Assembly (NCBI RefSeq): GCF_007860185.1
Contig: NZ_SJPY01000002.1
Span: forward strand, 775,775 to 839,774
Direction: 5' to 3'
DNA length: 64,000 bases
DNA from: Novipirellula aureliae
GTDB taxonomy: Bacteria > Planctomycetota > Planctomycetia > Pirellulales > Pirellulaceae
Made by a program: the position numbers and the translations under genes
Notes under the pieces: generated by a model
Database searches by the model: none
Seen by the model: only the letters and a program-made list of their open reading frames with translations
Told to the model about the DNA's origin: nothing
Part shown: piece after piece, positions 9,115 through 17,187 of the stretch
Layout of the letters: each line of letters starts with the position of its first letter
How positions within the stretch are numbered: the stretch's first letter is position 1

Positions 9115-10725
9115 TTAGTCTCCTTTCACGGCCTTTCGCACCTGCTTCATGATGTCGATACACGCCGGATTGAAAAACGGGGCATCCTTCGTGATGTAGG
9201 GACTCGACGCAAGATTGATCGTGATCGGCATGTTGGCTTCATCCGCCTTTTTGAAGATCTCGATGTATTCCTCAGCAGAGAACTTGGGTTTTCCTCTCCA
9301 TACTCCATTGCGTGCACCACCGCCCCAACCATCCATGTAGAACCATGCAGCAGGGGTCTGCCCCTCTAACTGGCCGCCCTCTTCAAACAGGAATGCGGGC
9401 TGATGTTCCGGCGCCCTGCCGGCTCCATCGGACACCACGAAGTCACTGAACGGAGTTAGGTTCGCAAACAGGTTCTGGCTGAATCCGACCGGCGCATTGG
9501 GATTGCCAGCTTTAATCGCTTTGACCAATCGCTCCCATGGCGGGTCCAATTGATAGACTTGCCAGCCGCAGTCATCGACATACGCTGCGGTTGTGACCAA
9601 ATCTTCACCGTACCGAAGGCTTACCTCGCGGAAATGGTTTTCTAAAAAGTTAAAATATCCGCTCGGATCCCGCTCGGGGCCATTGCCATAGACGTTGCCA
9701 TACAACCGCTTGATACCACTGTTCGGGTTGTAGTAAAGCATCAAGCGAATGTCATGTTTCGCCAAACCATCAATGAGCTCCCGAATCAAATCCCGTTCAC
9801 AGGTAAACCCGGGTTTCTGTGCATCGATGGTTTTGCTGGGCCCCGGCCAATAATGTGCGCCATGGGAGCAGGTGAAGCAGACCCACGATGAGCCAGTTTC
9901 GACCACTTTTTCAACAAAAGCATCCACATCGAAGGCTTTGACCCGCTCCTGATAGTCTGCCGAAGATGAAAAATGAACAAACAGGCCATACTTGCCATCG
10001 ATCATCCATTGAACGTCAGCTTTCATAGCCTTGGCGCGGGCTTTTATGTCAACCAGAGCTTCGGGTCGCACCAATTCCATTGACCACAACGCAAATGGGG
10101 TGGTCTTCCCTTTTGCGTTCTTAACAGCGTCCAATGCATCACGTTCTTCTCGCGTCCCTTGGAAATCCACCAGCCGCAAACTGATTTTGTTAATCCCCTT
10201 CTTCAGCAGCAAGGGCTGCTTCAGCGTGTGCCGCGGGACGAGCGGGCGGGTGCCCCAGTCCGCAACAACCGCCTTCTCCGTGATGACGGTGTCTCCACAG
10301 CTGACCTGCACCGTGGATTGCTCCATGATTTCGTCGCGTCCTGCATACAGAAAGGAAACCGTGTAATTCGCTTCATAAGGCGCATTCACCTCCCAGGTCA
10401 TGATGTCGTTCTCGGTTTTAAACCCCCGAACAAAGGCATTATTGACCACGGCAGGCGTCGGCCGATCCGCAACGTTCAAGTTTCCGGTAAGCTCCGCACG
10501 GAAGCCCATGATGCTTGTGATGTCATCCGGCCGTAGCTCATAGACCCCTGGAGCCCAATAGGGATGAAGATTCGCTTTTGGGGCATTGGGTTGATCCTGT
10601 GCATACCCATCCGATACCACACAAATCGTGAGCATCGTCAACAACCCGATTATCCAACGAATATTCCGCTTTTTCATAAGTTTGTCCAAATGGTCTGAGT
10701 CCATCGAATTTGCAGTCATTTTCAT
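9115..10725 (-). CDS. Divergent GH29-like protein with N-terminal beta-sandwich domain
   Basis: Probable secreted glycoside hydrolase related to GH29. Residues from about 40 to 215 look like a beta-sandwich or carbohydrate-binding module (WEVNAPYEANYTVSFLYAG, GINKISLRLVDF). The C-terminal half has the GH29-like start YGLFVHFSSS, a histidine segment CSHGAHYWPGPS instead of KHHDGF, LMLYYNPN, and AAYVDDCGW where an Asp could act as nucleophile. The order (accessory domain first) differs from the other GH29 genes here. The chosen start at 10725 has AAGGA five bases upstream and follows the sulfatase stop by 7 nt, so translational coupling is likely. An in-frame GTG/ATG further upstream would overlap the sulfatase. 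Exact family membership is uncertain. Confidence 0.78.
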   Translation of the reverse strand: MKMTANSMDSDHLDKLMKKRNIRWIIGLLTMLTICVVSDGYAQDQPNAPKANLHPYWAPGVYELRPDDITSIMGFRAELTGNLNVADRPTPAVVNNAFVRGFKTENDIMTWEVNAPYEANYTVSFLYAGRDEIMEQSTVQVSCGDTVITEKAVVADWGTRPLVPRHTLKQPLLLKKGINKISLRLVDFQGTREERDALDAVKNAKGKTTPFALWSMELVRPEALVDIKARAKAMKADVQWMIDGKYGLFVHFSSSADYQERVKAFDVDAFVEKVVETGSSWVCFTCSHGAHYWPGPSKTIDAQKPGFTCERDLIRELIDGLAKHDIRLMLYYNPNSGIKRLYGNVYGNGPERDPSGYFNFLENHFREVSLRYGEDLVTTAAYVDDCGWQVYQLDPPWERLVKAIKAGNPNAPVGFSQNLFANLTPFSDFVVSDGAGRAPEHQPAFLFEEGGQLEGQTPAAWFYMDGWGGGARNGVWRGKPKFSAEEYIEIFKKADEANMPITINLASSPYITKDAPFFNPACIDIMKQVRKAVKGD

Positions 10726-10732
10726 GTTGTCC

Positions 10733-12199
10733 TTATCTCCTTTGTCCATAAGGTTTGCCCCCCACCCAATTCATCTGACGCATCGCCTCTTGATAACGCT
10801 CTTCACCAAAAGCTTCGCGATACAACTCATGATAAGGCTTGTGCTCGGCCGGAACGTTTTCAAGGTGATCATTCACCATGTAGGATTGGACGTCCGCCCA
10901 CCAAGCATCATAGACCTTCTTCAGTTGCTCTACCTTTTCGGGATACTGACTGGCAACATTGTTCCGTTCACGTTTGTCCGCGGAAACCTCGTAGAGTTCA
11001 AGTTTTCCTGCGTTTGGCATGAACAGTTTAAATTGTAAATCTTGAACCGATGCGTGAGCGTACTGCGACGTAGCCGCATCGTTCCAGCGAGTGCGATGAG
11101 CAATCCAGTAGCGCTGCGGCCATTGAGCGTTTGTGGGGTTTTCCAGCAGAGGCAGCATGCTACGACCATCCCAGATTTGGCCGCCGGGAACGGCGTCGTC
11201 CGACCCAGCCAGTTCAGCAAATGTAGCGTAATAATCGATGTGGCCAGTTAGATCATTGTTTGAGATTCCGCCTTCAAGGTGCCCCTTCCAATACATGATA
11301 CAAGGCACACGAATTCCGCCTTCGGTGGCAAATGTTTTTCGCCCCTTCAGCTGGAGTGAACCGGACGCGGCGCCATTGTCTGTCATGTAGATCAGCAGCG
11401 TGTTTTCACTGAGGCCCTGCTCATCCAGATATGCCATCATCTTCCCAACGTTGTCATCGAGGTTCTTCATGATGTTGCCGGTACTGCCGTCCGGTAGGAT
11501 CGGTGGAATGTGGGGACGGTGAGCAACGTTCAAGGGCACATAGGCAAAGAAGGGCTTCTTGGCCGCTGCCTGGGTACCGATCCAGCGAATGGCCTGATCG
11601 AAAAACAGATCGGTGCAATAGCCTTCCGTCTCGATGACCTTGCCGTTGTGATAAAGAACGGGGTTGTTGTAGTCGTTGTTGGGGAAATCCGCACTGTGCG
11701 CGTAATTCTGACCGATACCACCGGCGCCGTGGATATAGACTTCGCCGAAACCTCGGCTGTCCGGTCGGTATTCCTTGGAATCCCCCAGATGCCATTTTCC
11801 GAAAATGCCCGTCGCATAGCCCACGTCCTGAAGCATCTGCGGCATCGTCCGCAACTCCGGGTTCATCTGATCCCGTAACATGATCGTGTGGGTGACTCCG
11901 CTGTAGCACTCATGACGACCGGTCAACAAGGCCGCACGTGTCGGCGAACAGGTCGGTGACACATGAAAATTCTCAAAGCGAACGCCTTTGTGATAAAGCT
12001 CGTCCACGCTCGGGCTATTCGCTTTTGGATTCCCATACGCACCGATCGATGCGAAACTGATATCATCCGGCATGATAATCACAATATTTGGCCGGGTGCC
12101 CTTCAGCGTTGCGGCTCTACCTGTGGCCGGCATCACTAGACAGAGAACGAGCAGAACCAAGCCTCTGGCAAGACGGATTTTAGAAATACGATTCATCAT
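10733..12199 (-). CDS. Secreted S1 family sulfatase
   Basis: Type I (formylglycine-dependent) sulfatase, expected to remove sulfate esters from the target polysaccharide. A signal peptide precedes residue 30. The metal-binding N-terminus reads PNIVIIMPDDIS. The formylglycine site is CSPTR with Cys84, followed by AALLTGRH, then GKWHLGD and MTDNGA with Asp/Asn metal ligands. Length (488 aa) is normal. AAAGGAGTC immediately precedes the two start ATGs (12199 and 12196). It lies 16 bp after a GH29 gene and 7 bp before the GH29-like gene, so the three are probably co-transcribed. No formylglycine-generating enzyme is in the window. The position of the sulfate removed cannot be read from sequence alone. 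Confidence 0.93.
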   Translation of the reverse strand: MMNRISKIRLARGLVLLVLCLVMPATGRAATLKGTRPNIVIIMPDDISFASIGAYGNPKANSPSVDELYHKGVRFENFHVSPTCSPTRAALLTGRHECYSGVTHTIMLRDQMNPELRTMPQMLQDVGYATGIFGKWHLGDSKEYRPDSRGFGEVYIHGAGGIGQNYAHSADFPNNDYNNPVLYHNGKVIETEGYCTDLFFDQAIRWIGTQAAAKKPFFAYVPLNVAHRPHIPPILPDGSTGNIMKNLDDNVGKMMAYLDEQGLSENTLLIYMTDNGAASGSLQLKGRKTFATEGGIRVPCIMYWKGHLEGGISNNDLTGHIDYYATFAELAGSDDAVPGGQIWDGRSMLPLLENPTNAQWPQRYWIAHRTRWNDAATSQYAHASVQDLQFKLFMPNAGKLELYEVSADKRERNNVASQYPEKVEQLKKVYDAWWADVQSYMVNDHLENVPAEHKPYHELYREAFGEERYQEAMRQMNWVGGKPYGQRR

Positions 12200-12215
12200 G
12201 ACTCCTTTAAGAGAT

Positions 12216-13334
12216 TCACTGTTGTTTCAAGCGTTTGCCCACTTCACGCAAGGTGGTTATATCGTCTGGAAAAACCGATCCGTCGGGCAACGGGCCAATA
12301 TTGAGTAATAGGTTCGCTTTCATCGACTTGGTGCCGGCAAGCATTTTCATCACATCATCTGGCGTCTTGTGTCCAACGTCATCGTCCCGATCATAGCCCC
12401 ATGCATGAGGCTGCATCGTATTGCAAATTTCCAAGGGCACCTTCGATTCACCTTTGAAATTGCGTTCTGGAGCCTTAAAATCTTCCGTTCCAAGCACCCC
12501 TTGTTTGTAAGAGACCAGCACCTGTGGCTGCAGCGAATGAATGTAATCGTAGAGTTCTTGCAGCTTCAGTTCATGTAGTTTTTCCGGCCGTGAACCGGGG
12601 ACCGCCCGCCCATCCAACCAAATCCCTGCCACCGGTCCGTAGTGGGTCAGCAGTTCCGTGATCTGATTCTTCATGTATTCCACATAAAGTTGTAGGTCAT
12701 GCTCTTCGCCGTATTTGTAGGACTCCTCGGGAGGATCATAATTGGGTCTGGGGTTACCGCCCCATTCGTCTCGGTTCGGGGCATGGGGATGGCGCCAGTC
12801 GCGACCATGGGAGTAATAAAAGAACAGCCCCAACCCCTTTTTCTGGCATTGTTCGGCCAGTTCCGCGATCAGGTCTCGCTTGGCCGCACTCTTGGTGCTC
12901 TTGAAATCGGTATACTTGGAATCAAAGAGGCAAAAACCATCGTGATGCCGGGTCGTAATGTTGATGTACTTCATGCCAGCAGCGACGGCCAAATCGGTAA
13001 TAAAGTCCGCATCAAAATTTTCAGCCGTGAATTTTCCTGCCAACTTTTCATACTCGCTTGGCCTGATCTTGGCACGTAACTGGACCCATTCCGCCGGGCT
13101 GGAATGGACATCGCCCCAATGCCCTTCGGCCAAACTATACAAGCCATAGTGGATGAACATGCCAAACTCGGCCTCTCTAAACCACTCCAATGCGGCCTCG
13201 CGAGGATTCTCGGCGTAGGTATCTTCGTATCCCGCCAGATAGGTAGGAACTTCGTCAGCCGAGCTGTACCCACAAAGTCCTATCCCTATCACAACGCTCA
13301 ACAGCGTCCACCTAATCTTCTGAAACGTCTTCAT
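12216..13334 (-). CDS. GH29 family alpha-L-fucosidase
   Basis: Compact secreted GH29 enzyme. The start at 13334 is supported by AAAAGGAAAAGGG directly upstream and by the signal peptide FQKIRWTLLSVVIGIGL. An ATG at 13379 lies in the preceding gene and is unlikely. Motifs: FGMFIHYGLYS, the intact fucose-binding RHHDGF, and nucleophile Asp in VAGIWLDG. At about 372 aa it lacks the long C-terminal extension of the neighbouring paralogues and resembles the standard single-domain GH29 form, probably an exo-acting alpha-L-fucosidase. It lies 41 bp downstream of the GH29 gene at 13376 and 16 bp upstream of the sulfatase. Confidence 0.93.
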   Translation of the reverse strand: MKTFQKIRWTLLSVVIGIGLCGYSSADEVPTYLAGYEDTYAENPREAALEWFREAEFGMFIHYGLYSLAEGHWGDVHSSPAEWVQLRAKIRPSEYEKLAGKFTAENFDADFITDLAVAAGMKYINITTRHHDGFCLFDSKYTDFKSTKSAAKRDLIAELAEQCQKKGLGLFFYYSHGRDWRHPHAPNRDEWGGNPRPNYDPPEESYKYGEEHDLQLYVEYMKNQITELLTHYGPVAGIWLDGRAVPGSRPEKLHELKLQELYDYIHSLQPQVLVSYKQGVLGTEDFKAPERNFKGESKVPLEICNTMQPHAWGYDRDDDVGHKTPDDVMKMLAGTKSMKANLLLNIGPLPDGSVFPDDITTLREVGKRLKQQ

Positions 13335-13375
13335 CCCTTTTCCTTTTCTAACAGAGCAGTGAGTAGCACGATCTA

Positions 13376-15187
13376 TCATCGCTGCGAAGGCACCAATTCG
13401 ACCCTTTGGAAATTGGGTTTTGCACCGGTGAGGTTTTCAGCGATCTCCAACGTTAGGGTATGCGCCCCCGACGAATCGATCTCGACGGTTCCCAAGACCG
13501 AATGCAGCTCCAAATACTTCGGCACGGTGATGGTTTCAACGCGTTTCGATTCGACAAGTTGATTCTCGACCGTTTGCCCGGCAACATGTGCCCGCACGCG
13601 TCCCCTCACTTGCCAGTTGGACCCTTTGGTAACATGGCAAACCGCCACGACATCATAGCGACCCGGCTCATAGATTTTGAAATCCCAGCTCAACGCCTGG
13701 CCCTTGGTTTGGAAGCCTGAGACGGTGATGCCTCTGGCCGGCATGATCCCCTCACCGGGCTTCTTATACATTTGATAGTCCCAGGGTCCCTTGTAATCAC
13801 TCGGCTGCTGGGGTCGTCTTTCCGCGACAGTGAACATCTTCATGTCGATGGCCTTGGTAGGCTTTTCGGGCACAAACTCTAAATCATGAATCGTGGCATT
13901 GTAGGTATCCAGTAAGACCTTCCCATCGGTCAGTTGCAGGTGATCTTGATCCATCACCGCATCACCAGCGACTACCAACTTGATCACGGAGACATAGTCA
14001 TCCGGCTGTGTTTCGGGGACGTCTAACGTGACGATATTCTGACCGGAGTTGGCATCAAAGTTGGATTGAAAGTCAATCGTTTTTCCCGTCGCTAGCAGAG
14101 ACGCCTGCAAGACTTTGTTTTGCAATCCAAACAAGGTGAACTTCCCCGTTTCAGGCCAGTCAAGCACGTTCAGATAAAGGTTGGTGTTTCCTTCATCTTT
14201 CCGTTGCGTGATCGATCCCCAACTGATTTGATAGGGGTAGGGCCCCGGCTGAGTTCCGTGAATGGCCTCCCCATTCTTCTCAAGCCATTGCCCTAGGGTC
14301 TTCAGTCGTTCCTCCATGTTCTTTGGAATAACGCCTTGCGGATCCGGTCCAACATTTAACAATAGATTTCCGCCGTTTCCGGCAGCATTGATCAGCCGAT
14401 GTAGAAGCTCTTTGGGGGATCTCAACTCAGCGTTCGCGTTGGTAAAGTGCCAGGAGCCATCCGTCGTTATGGTCACGGCTGATTCCCATGGCACGCCCAG
14501 GTTAAAATCGGGAGCCATATTATCATTCATGGTCAGGTAATCGACATACCGCTGCCCATCGTCATCGCCAAGTCGGCTATTCGAAAGGGTTCCATAAGAA
14601 TGAAGCATCTCGACCATTTCGGCCCGCCGCAGCAATTCCTTTTGTTCAGGATGCTTGAATCGTCGCGAAGCATCAAACCAGATGAGAAGGGGCTGATGCT
14701 GTTCACAGAGTTCCTTGATGACCGCGTGCAGATACTCGACATACGGTTTGATATCAGAACCGTCTTCGTTGTAGAGCGGATTGCCAGGGTCGGCAATCGC
14801 ATAGTAGGCCCCCATTCGGAGCCCCGCAGCCTTACACGATTCGGACAACTCCTTTAAGTAAGGCTGCCGAAACGGGGTTAGGTCCGTGACATCTCGGCTT
14901 GAGACCTCGGAGTCCCACATAACAATGTAGGAAGATTGGTGCGTCGTTGGGACGACGTACTTCATCCCAGCCTGTTTAGCAATACGCACCCATTCATCGG
15001 TATCCAGATTGCTCGGATTCCATGTGCTTATGTTTCGCTTATCCACATCAAAATGAATAAACATCCCAAATTTGGCATCCTTCAACCACTGCCGTGATTC
15101 TTCCGCCGCTTGCGTCTGAGCCACCGCGATTCCGGACTGCATCAACCCGCCGAGACATGCGGCAAGCAGAAATGTTTTTAACTTCAT
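13376..15187 (-). CDS. GH29-like protein with altered substrate-binding motif
   Basis: Secreted paralogue of the genes at 7053 and 15298, sharing the same C-terminal extension (IDMKMFTVAERRP, DYQMYKKPGEG, beta-rich tail). The presumed nucleophile Asp is kept in LLIWFDASRRF. The usual KHHDGF fucose-binding segment is replaced by THQSSY, and the glycine after FGMFIHF is replaced by Asp (FDVDKRN). This suggests a different sugar, a different linkage or loss of activity. Start chosen at the ATG 15187, with GGAAGAG upstream and signal peptide LKTFLLAACLGGLMQSG. An ATG at 15253 would add 22 unlikely residues. It sits between two other GH29 genes, consistent with tandem duplication. Confidence 0.87.
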   Translation of the reverse strand: MKLKTFLLAACLGGLMQSGIAVAQTQAAEESRQWLKDAKFGMFIHFDVDKRNISTWNPSNLDTDEWVRIAKQAGMKYVVPTTHQSSYIVMWDSEVSSRDVTDLTPFRQPYLKELSESCKAAGLRMGAYYAIADPGNPLYNEDGSDIKPYVEYLHAVIKELCEQHQPLLIWFDASRRFKHPEQKELLRRAEMVEMLHSYGTLSNSRLGDDDGQRYVDYLTMNDNMAPDFNLGVPWESAVTITTDGSWHFTNANAELRSPKELLHRLINAAGNGGNLLLNVGPDPQGVIPKNMEERLKTLGQWLEKNGEAIHGTQPGPYPYQISWGSITQRKDEGNTNLYLNVLDWPETGKFTLFGLQNKVLQASLLATGKTIDFQSNFDANSGQNIVTLDVPETQPDDYVSVIKLVVAGDAVMDQDHLQLTDGKVLLDTYNATIHDLEFVPEKPTKAIDMKMFTVAERRPQQPSDYKGPWDYQMYKKPGEGIMPARGITVSGFQTKGQALSWDFKIYEPGRYDVVAVCHVTKGSNWQVRGRVRAHVAGQTVENQLVESKRVETITVPKYLELHSVLGTVEIDSSGAHTLTLEIAENLTGAKPNFQRVELVPSQR

Positions 15188-15247
15188 GGGTTTTCTCTTC
15201 CAACTAGACCATGGGTAAGATGATTGCTTGGGACGATCAAAGGCGCA

Positions 15248-15303
15248 ATCCATTCCGGTGGCTCACGCCACCGGCAGGGGATGTTTCGGCCTCTGGCCTA
15301 GGT
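15248..15303 (+). repeat. 56-bp dispersed repeat, copy 1
   Basis: This segment (ATTCCGGTGGCTCACGCCAC and onward) has a near-identical inverted copy at 40826-40881. It contains the dyad CCGGTGGC-TCAC-GCCACCGG. Its right end includes the stop codon of the GH29-like gene at 15298. Confidence 0.65.
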
Positions 15304-17070
15304 TTCTTGGCGTTCCGGCACCAGGGTAACGCCTCCATACCTCAGAGCGTTTTTGAAATCAGAAACAACTTCAAGGGTGAAGGTATAGGTTCCTGGCTTT
15401 TCGATTTGAATCTTTCCTAGCTGAGCTTTCCCAAGACCGACGATGTTCAAATGACCCTCAATCGATTGACCGGCGACATACGCACGCAGTTTGCCTTCGT
15501 CGTCCCCGTTTTGGTTTCGGTTCCCTCTGCAATCAATCACCACGTTGAAAGTACCAGGTTCAAATACTTTGAAATCCCAACTCAGTGCCTGACCCTTGGT
15601 TTGGAATCCTGAAACGGTGATCGCTCTGCCTGGCATGACCCCCTCGCCCGCCTTTCTGTACATCTGGTAGTCCCAGGGACCAGTGATTTCGCCCGGTAGC
15701 AGCGGCCGTCGATCCGGGACCGTGAACATCTTCATGTCGATCGCCTTGGTCGGTTTGCCAGGCACGTACTTCGCATCATGAATGGTGGCATTGTACGTAT
15801 CGAGAATAACCTTCCCACCGTTTAGTTGCATGTGTGCTGGATCCATCGACACGGTGCCCGCGACCTCAAGTTTGATTACCGAAACATAGTCGTCGGGTGC
15901 CTCTTGGGGGAGTTCCAGCGTCATCAGGTTTTGGCCGGAAGACGCATCAAACTTGGATTCACTCTTGATGACTTCACCCGTGGCCAAGAGCGATGCCTTC
16001 AGCACAGGATGGTTCACGCCAAACAAGGTGAATTTCCCGTCGCTAGGCCAGTTGGCGACGTTGAGATAGAGGCTGGTGCTGTCCTCGTTTTTACGTTGCG
16101 TGATCGTCCCCCAATCGATTTCATAGCGGTAGGGTCCAGGCTCGGTTCCATAAATAGCTTCGCCGTTCCTTTGAAGCCAATCGCCCACGATCTTGAGTCG
16201 GTCCTCCATCTCCTTAGGAATAACGCCGTCCTTGTCGGGGCCGACATTGAGGAGATAGTTCCCGCCATTTCCTGCTGTATTGATCAGTTGTTCGATAAGG
16301 ACTTGGGGAGATTTTAGCGTGTCATTGGCTCGATAGTGCCAGGACCGACCCATCGTCACCGCCGACTCAAAAGGGACCCCCAGGTTAATCGAAGGCATCA
16401 TGTTGTCATTCATGGTGAGGTAATTGACATAGCGTAAGGCATCATCGTCACCCAGTCGGCTATTGGAAAGGGTGCCATAGGAATTCAGCATGTCCACCAT
16501 CTCCTGCTGGCGAAGCAAGGGCTTTTCCGCAGGATCTCGGAAGCGGCGTGAAGCGTCAAACCAGATCAGGCAGGGGTGATAGTTTTCACAAAGCTCCTTC
16601 ATCATGCCATGCAGGTATTCCACATAGGGTCGAATCTCGCCTCCCACATCTGGTTCGTTGTAAATCGGATTTGGCGGGTCCGCGATCGGATAGTAACATC
16701 CCATCCGGATTCCCTCGGCCTTACAGGCTTCAGCGAGTTCCTTAACGATGTCACGCGTCCATGAGGTTCGATCGGTGACATCCCGATCGGAAAACGAAGA
16801 GTTCCATAAAGGGACGTAAGAACTCTGCGACGTGGTTAGCGTCATGTACTTCATCCCACCGGCCTTGGCGATACGAACCCATTCTTTCGTATCAAGATTA
16901 GCTGGGTTAAATTCGCCATTACGTGGAGCTTGGAAATGGATAAACATCCCAAACTTAGCGTCTTTAAACCACTGCAGTTGTTCTTCAGCCGCATCGGTTT
17001 GAGCCCCCGCGTTACAGGAGAACATCAAGACACTAAGCCACCCTAGCAACGCACATGTTCTTATCTTCAC
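15298..17070 (-). CDS. GH29-like protein, paralogue with lost His-His motif
   Basis: Secreted, about 590 aa, closely similar throughout to the gene at 7053 (for example NATIHDAKYVPGKPTKAIDM and WDYQMYRKAGEG). The putative nucleophile is retained in CLIWFDASRRF, but the KHHVGF segment is replaced by TTSQSSY and FGMFIHFG by FGMFIHFQ. Two positions that contact fucose in characterised GH29 enzymes are therefore missing. A GTG at 17070 with AAAGGA six bases upstream gives signal peptide VKIRTCALLGWLSVLMF. An ATG at 17106 without a good ribosome site is the alternative start. The protein keeps a well-ordered full-length frame, so it is probably selected for some function rather than decaying. Confidence 0.87.
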   Translation of the reverse strand: MKIRTCALLGWLSVLMFSCNAGAQTDAAEEQLQWFKDAKFGMFIHFQAPRNGEFNPANLDTKEWVRIAKAGGMKYMTLTTSQSSYVPLWNSSFSDRDVTDRTSWTRDIVKELAEACKAEGIRMGCYYPIADPPNPIYNEPDVGGEIRPYVEYLHGMMKELCENYHPCLIWFDASRRFRDPAEKPLLRQQEMVDMLNSYGTLSNSRLGDDDALRYVNYLTMNDNMMPSINLGVPFESAVTMGRSWHYRANDTLKSPQVLIEQLINTAGNGGNYLLNVGPDKDGVIPKEMEDRLKIVGDWLQRNGEAIYGTEPGPYRYEIDWGTITQRKNEDSTSLYLNVANWPSDGKFTLFGVNHPVLKASLLATGEVIKSESKFDASSGQNLMTLELPQEAPDDYVSVIKLEVAGTVSMDPAHMQLNGGKVILDTYNATIHDAKYVPGKPTKAIDMKMFTVPDRRPLLPGEITGPWDYQMYRKAGEGVMPGRAITVSGFQTKGQALSWDFKVFEPGTFNVVIDCRGNRNQNGDDEGKLRAYVAGQSIEGHLNIVGLGKAQLGKIQIEKPGTYTFTLEVVSDFKNALRYGGVTLVPERQET

Positions 17071-17187
17071 AGATTGTCCTTTCAAATGTTTAAATCTATT
17101 CTTCATGCGAGCGGCAGGAGTATCAAGGACTCGTAACCTCGTCCACTACGGTAGGTTTTTACCTACCCCTTGTCTTAGACAACGTTT

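Noticed and set aside
17150-17167. Rho-independent terminator after the GH95 gene
   Set aside because: The GGTAGGT/ACCTACC hairpin has no T tract on the minus strand, and the next gene is only 117 bp away.
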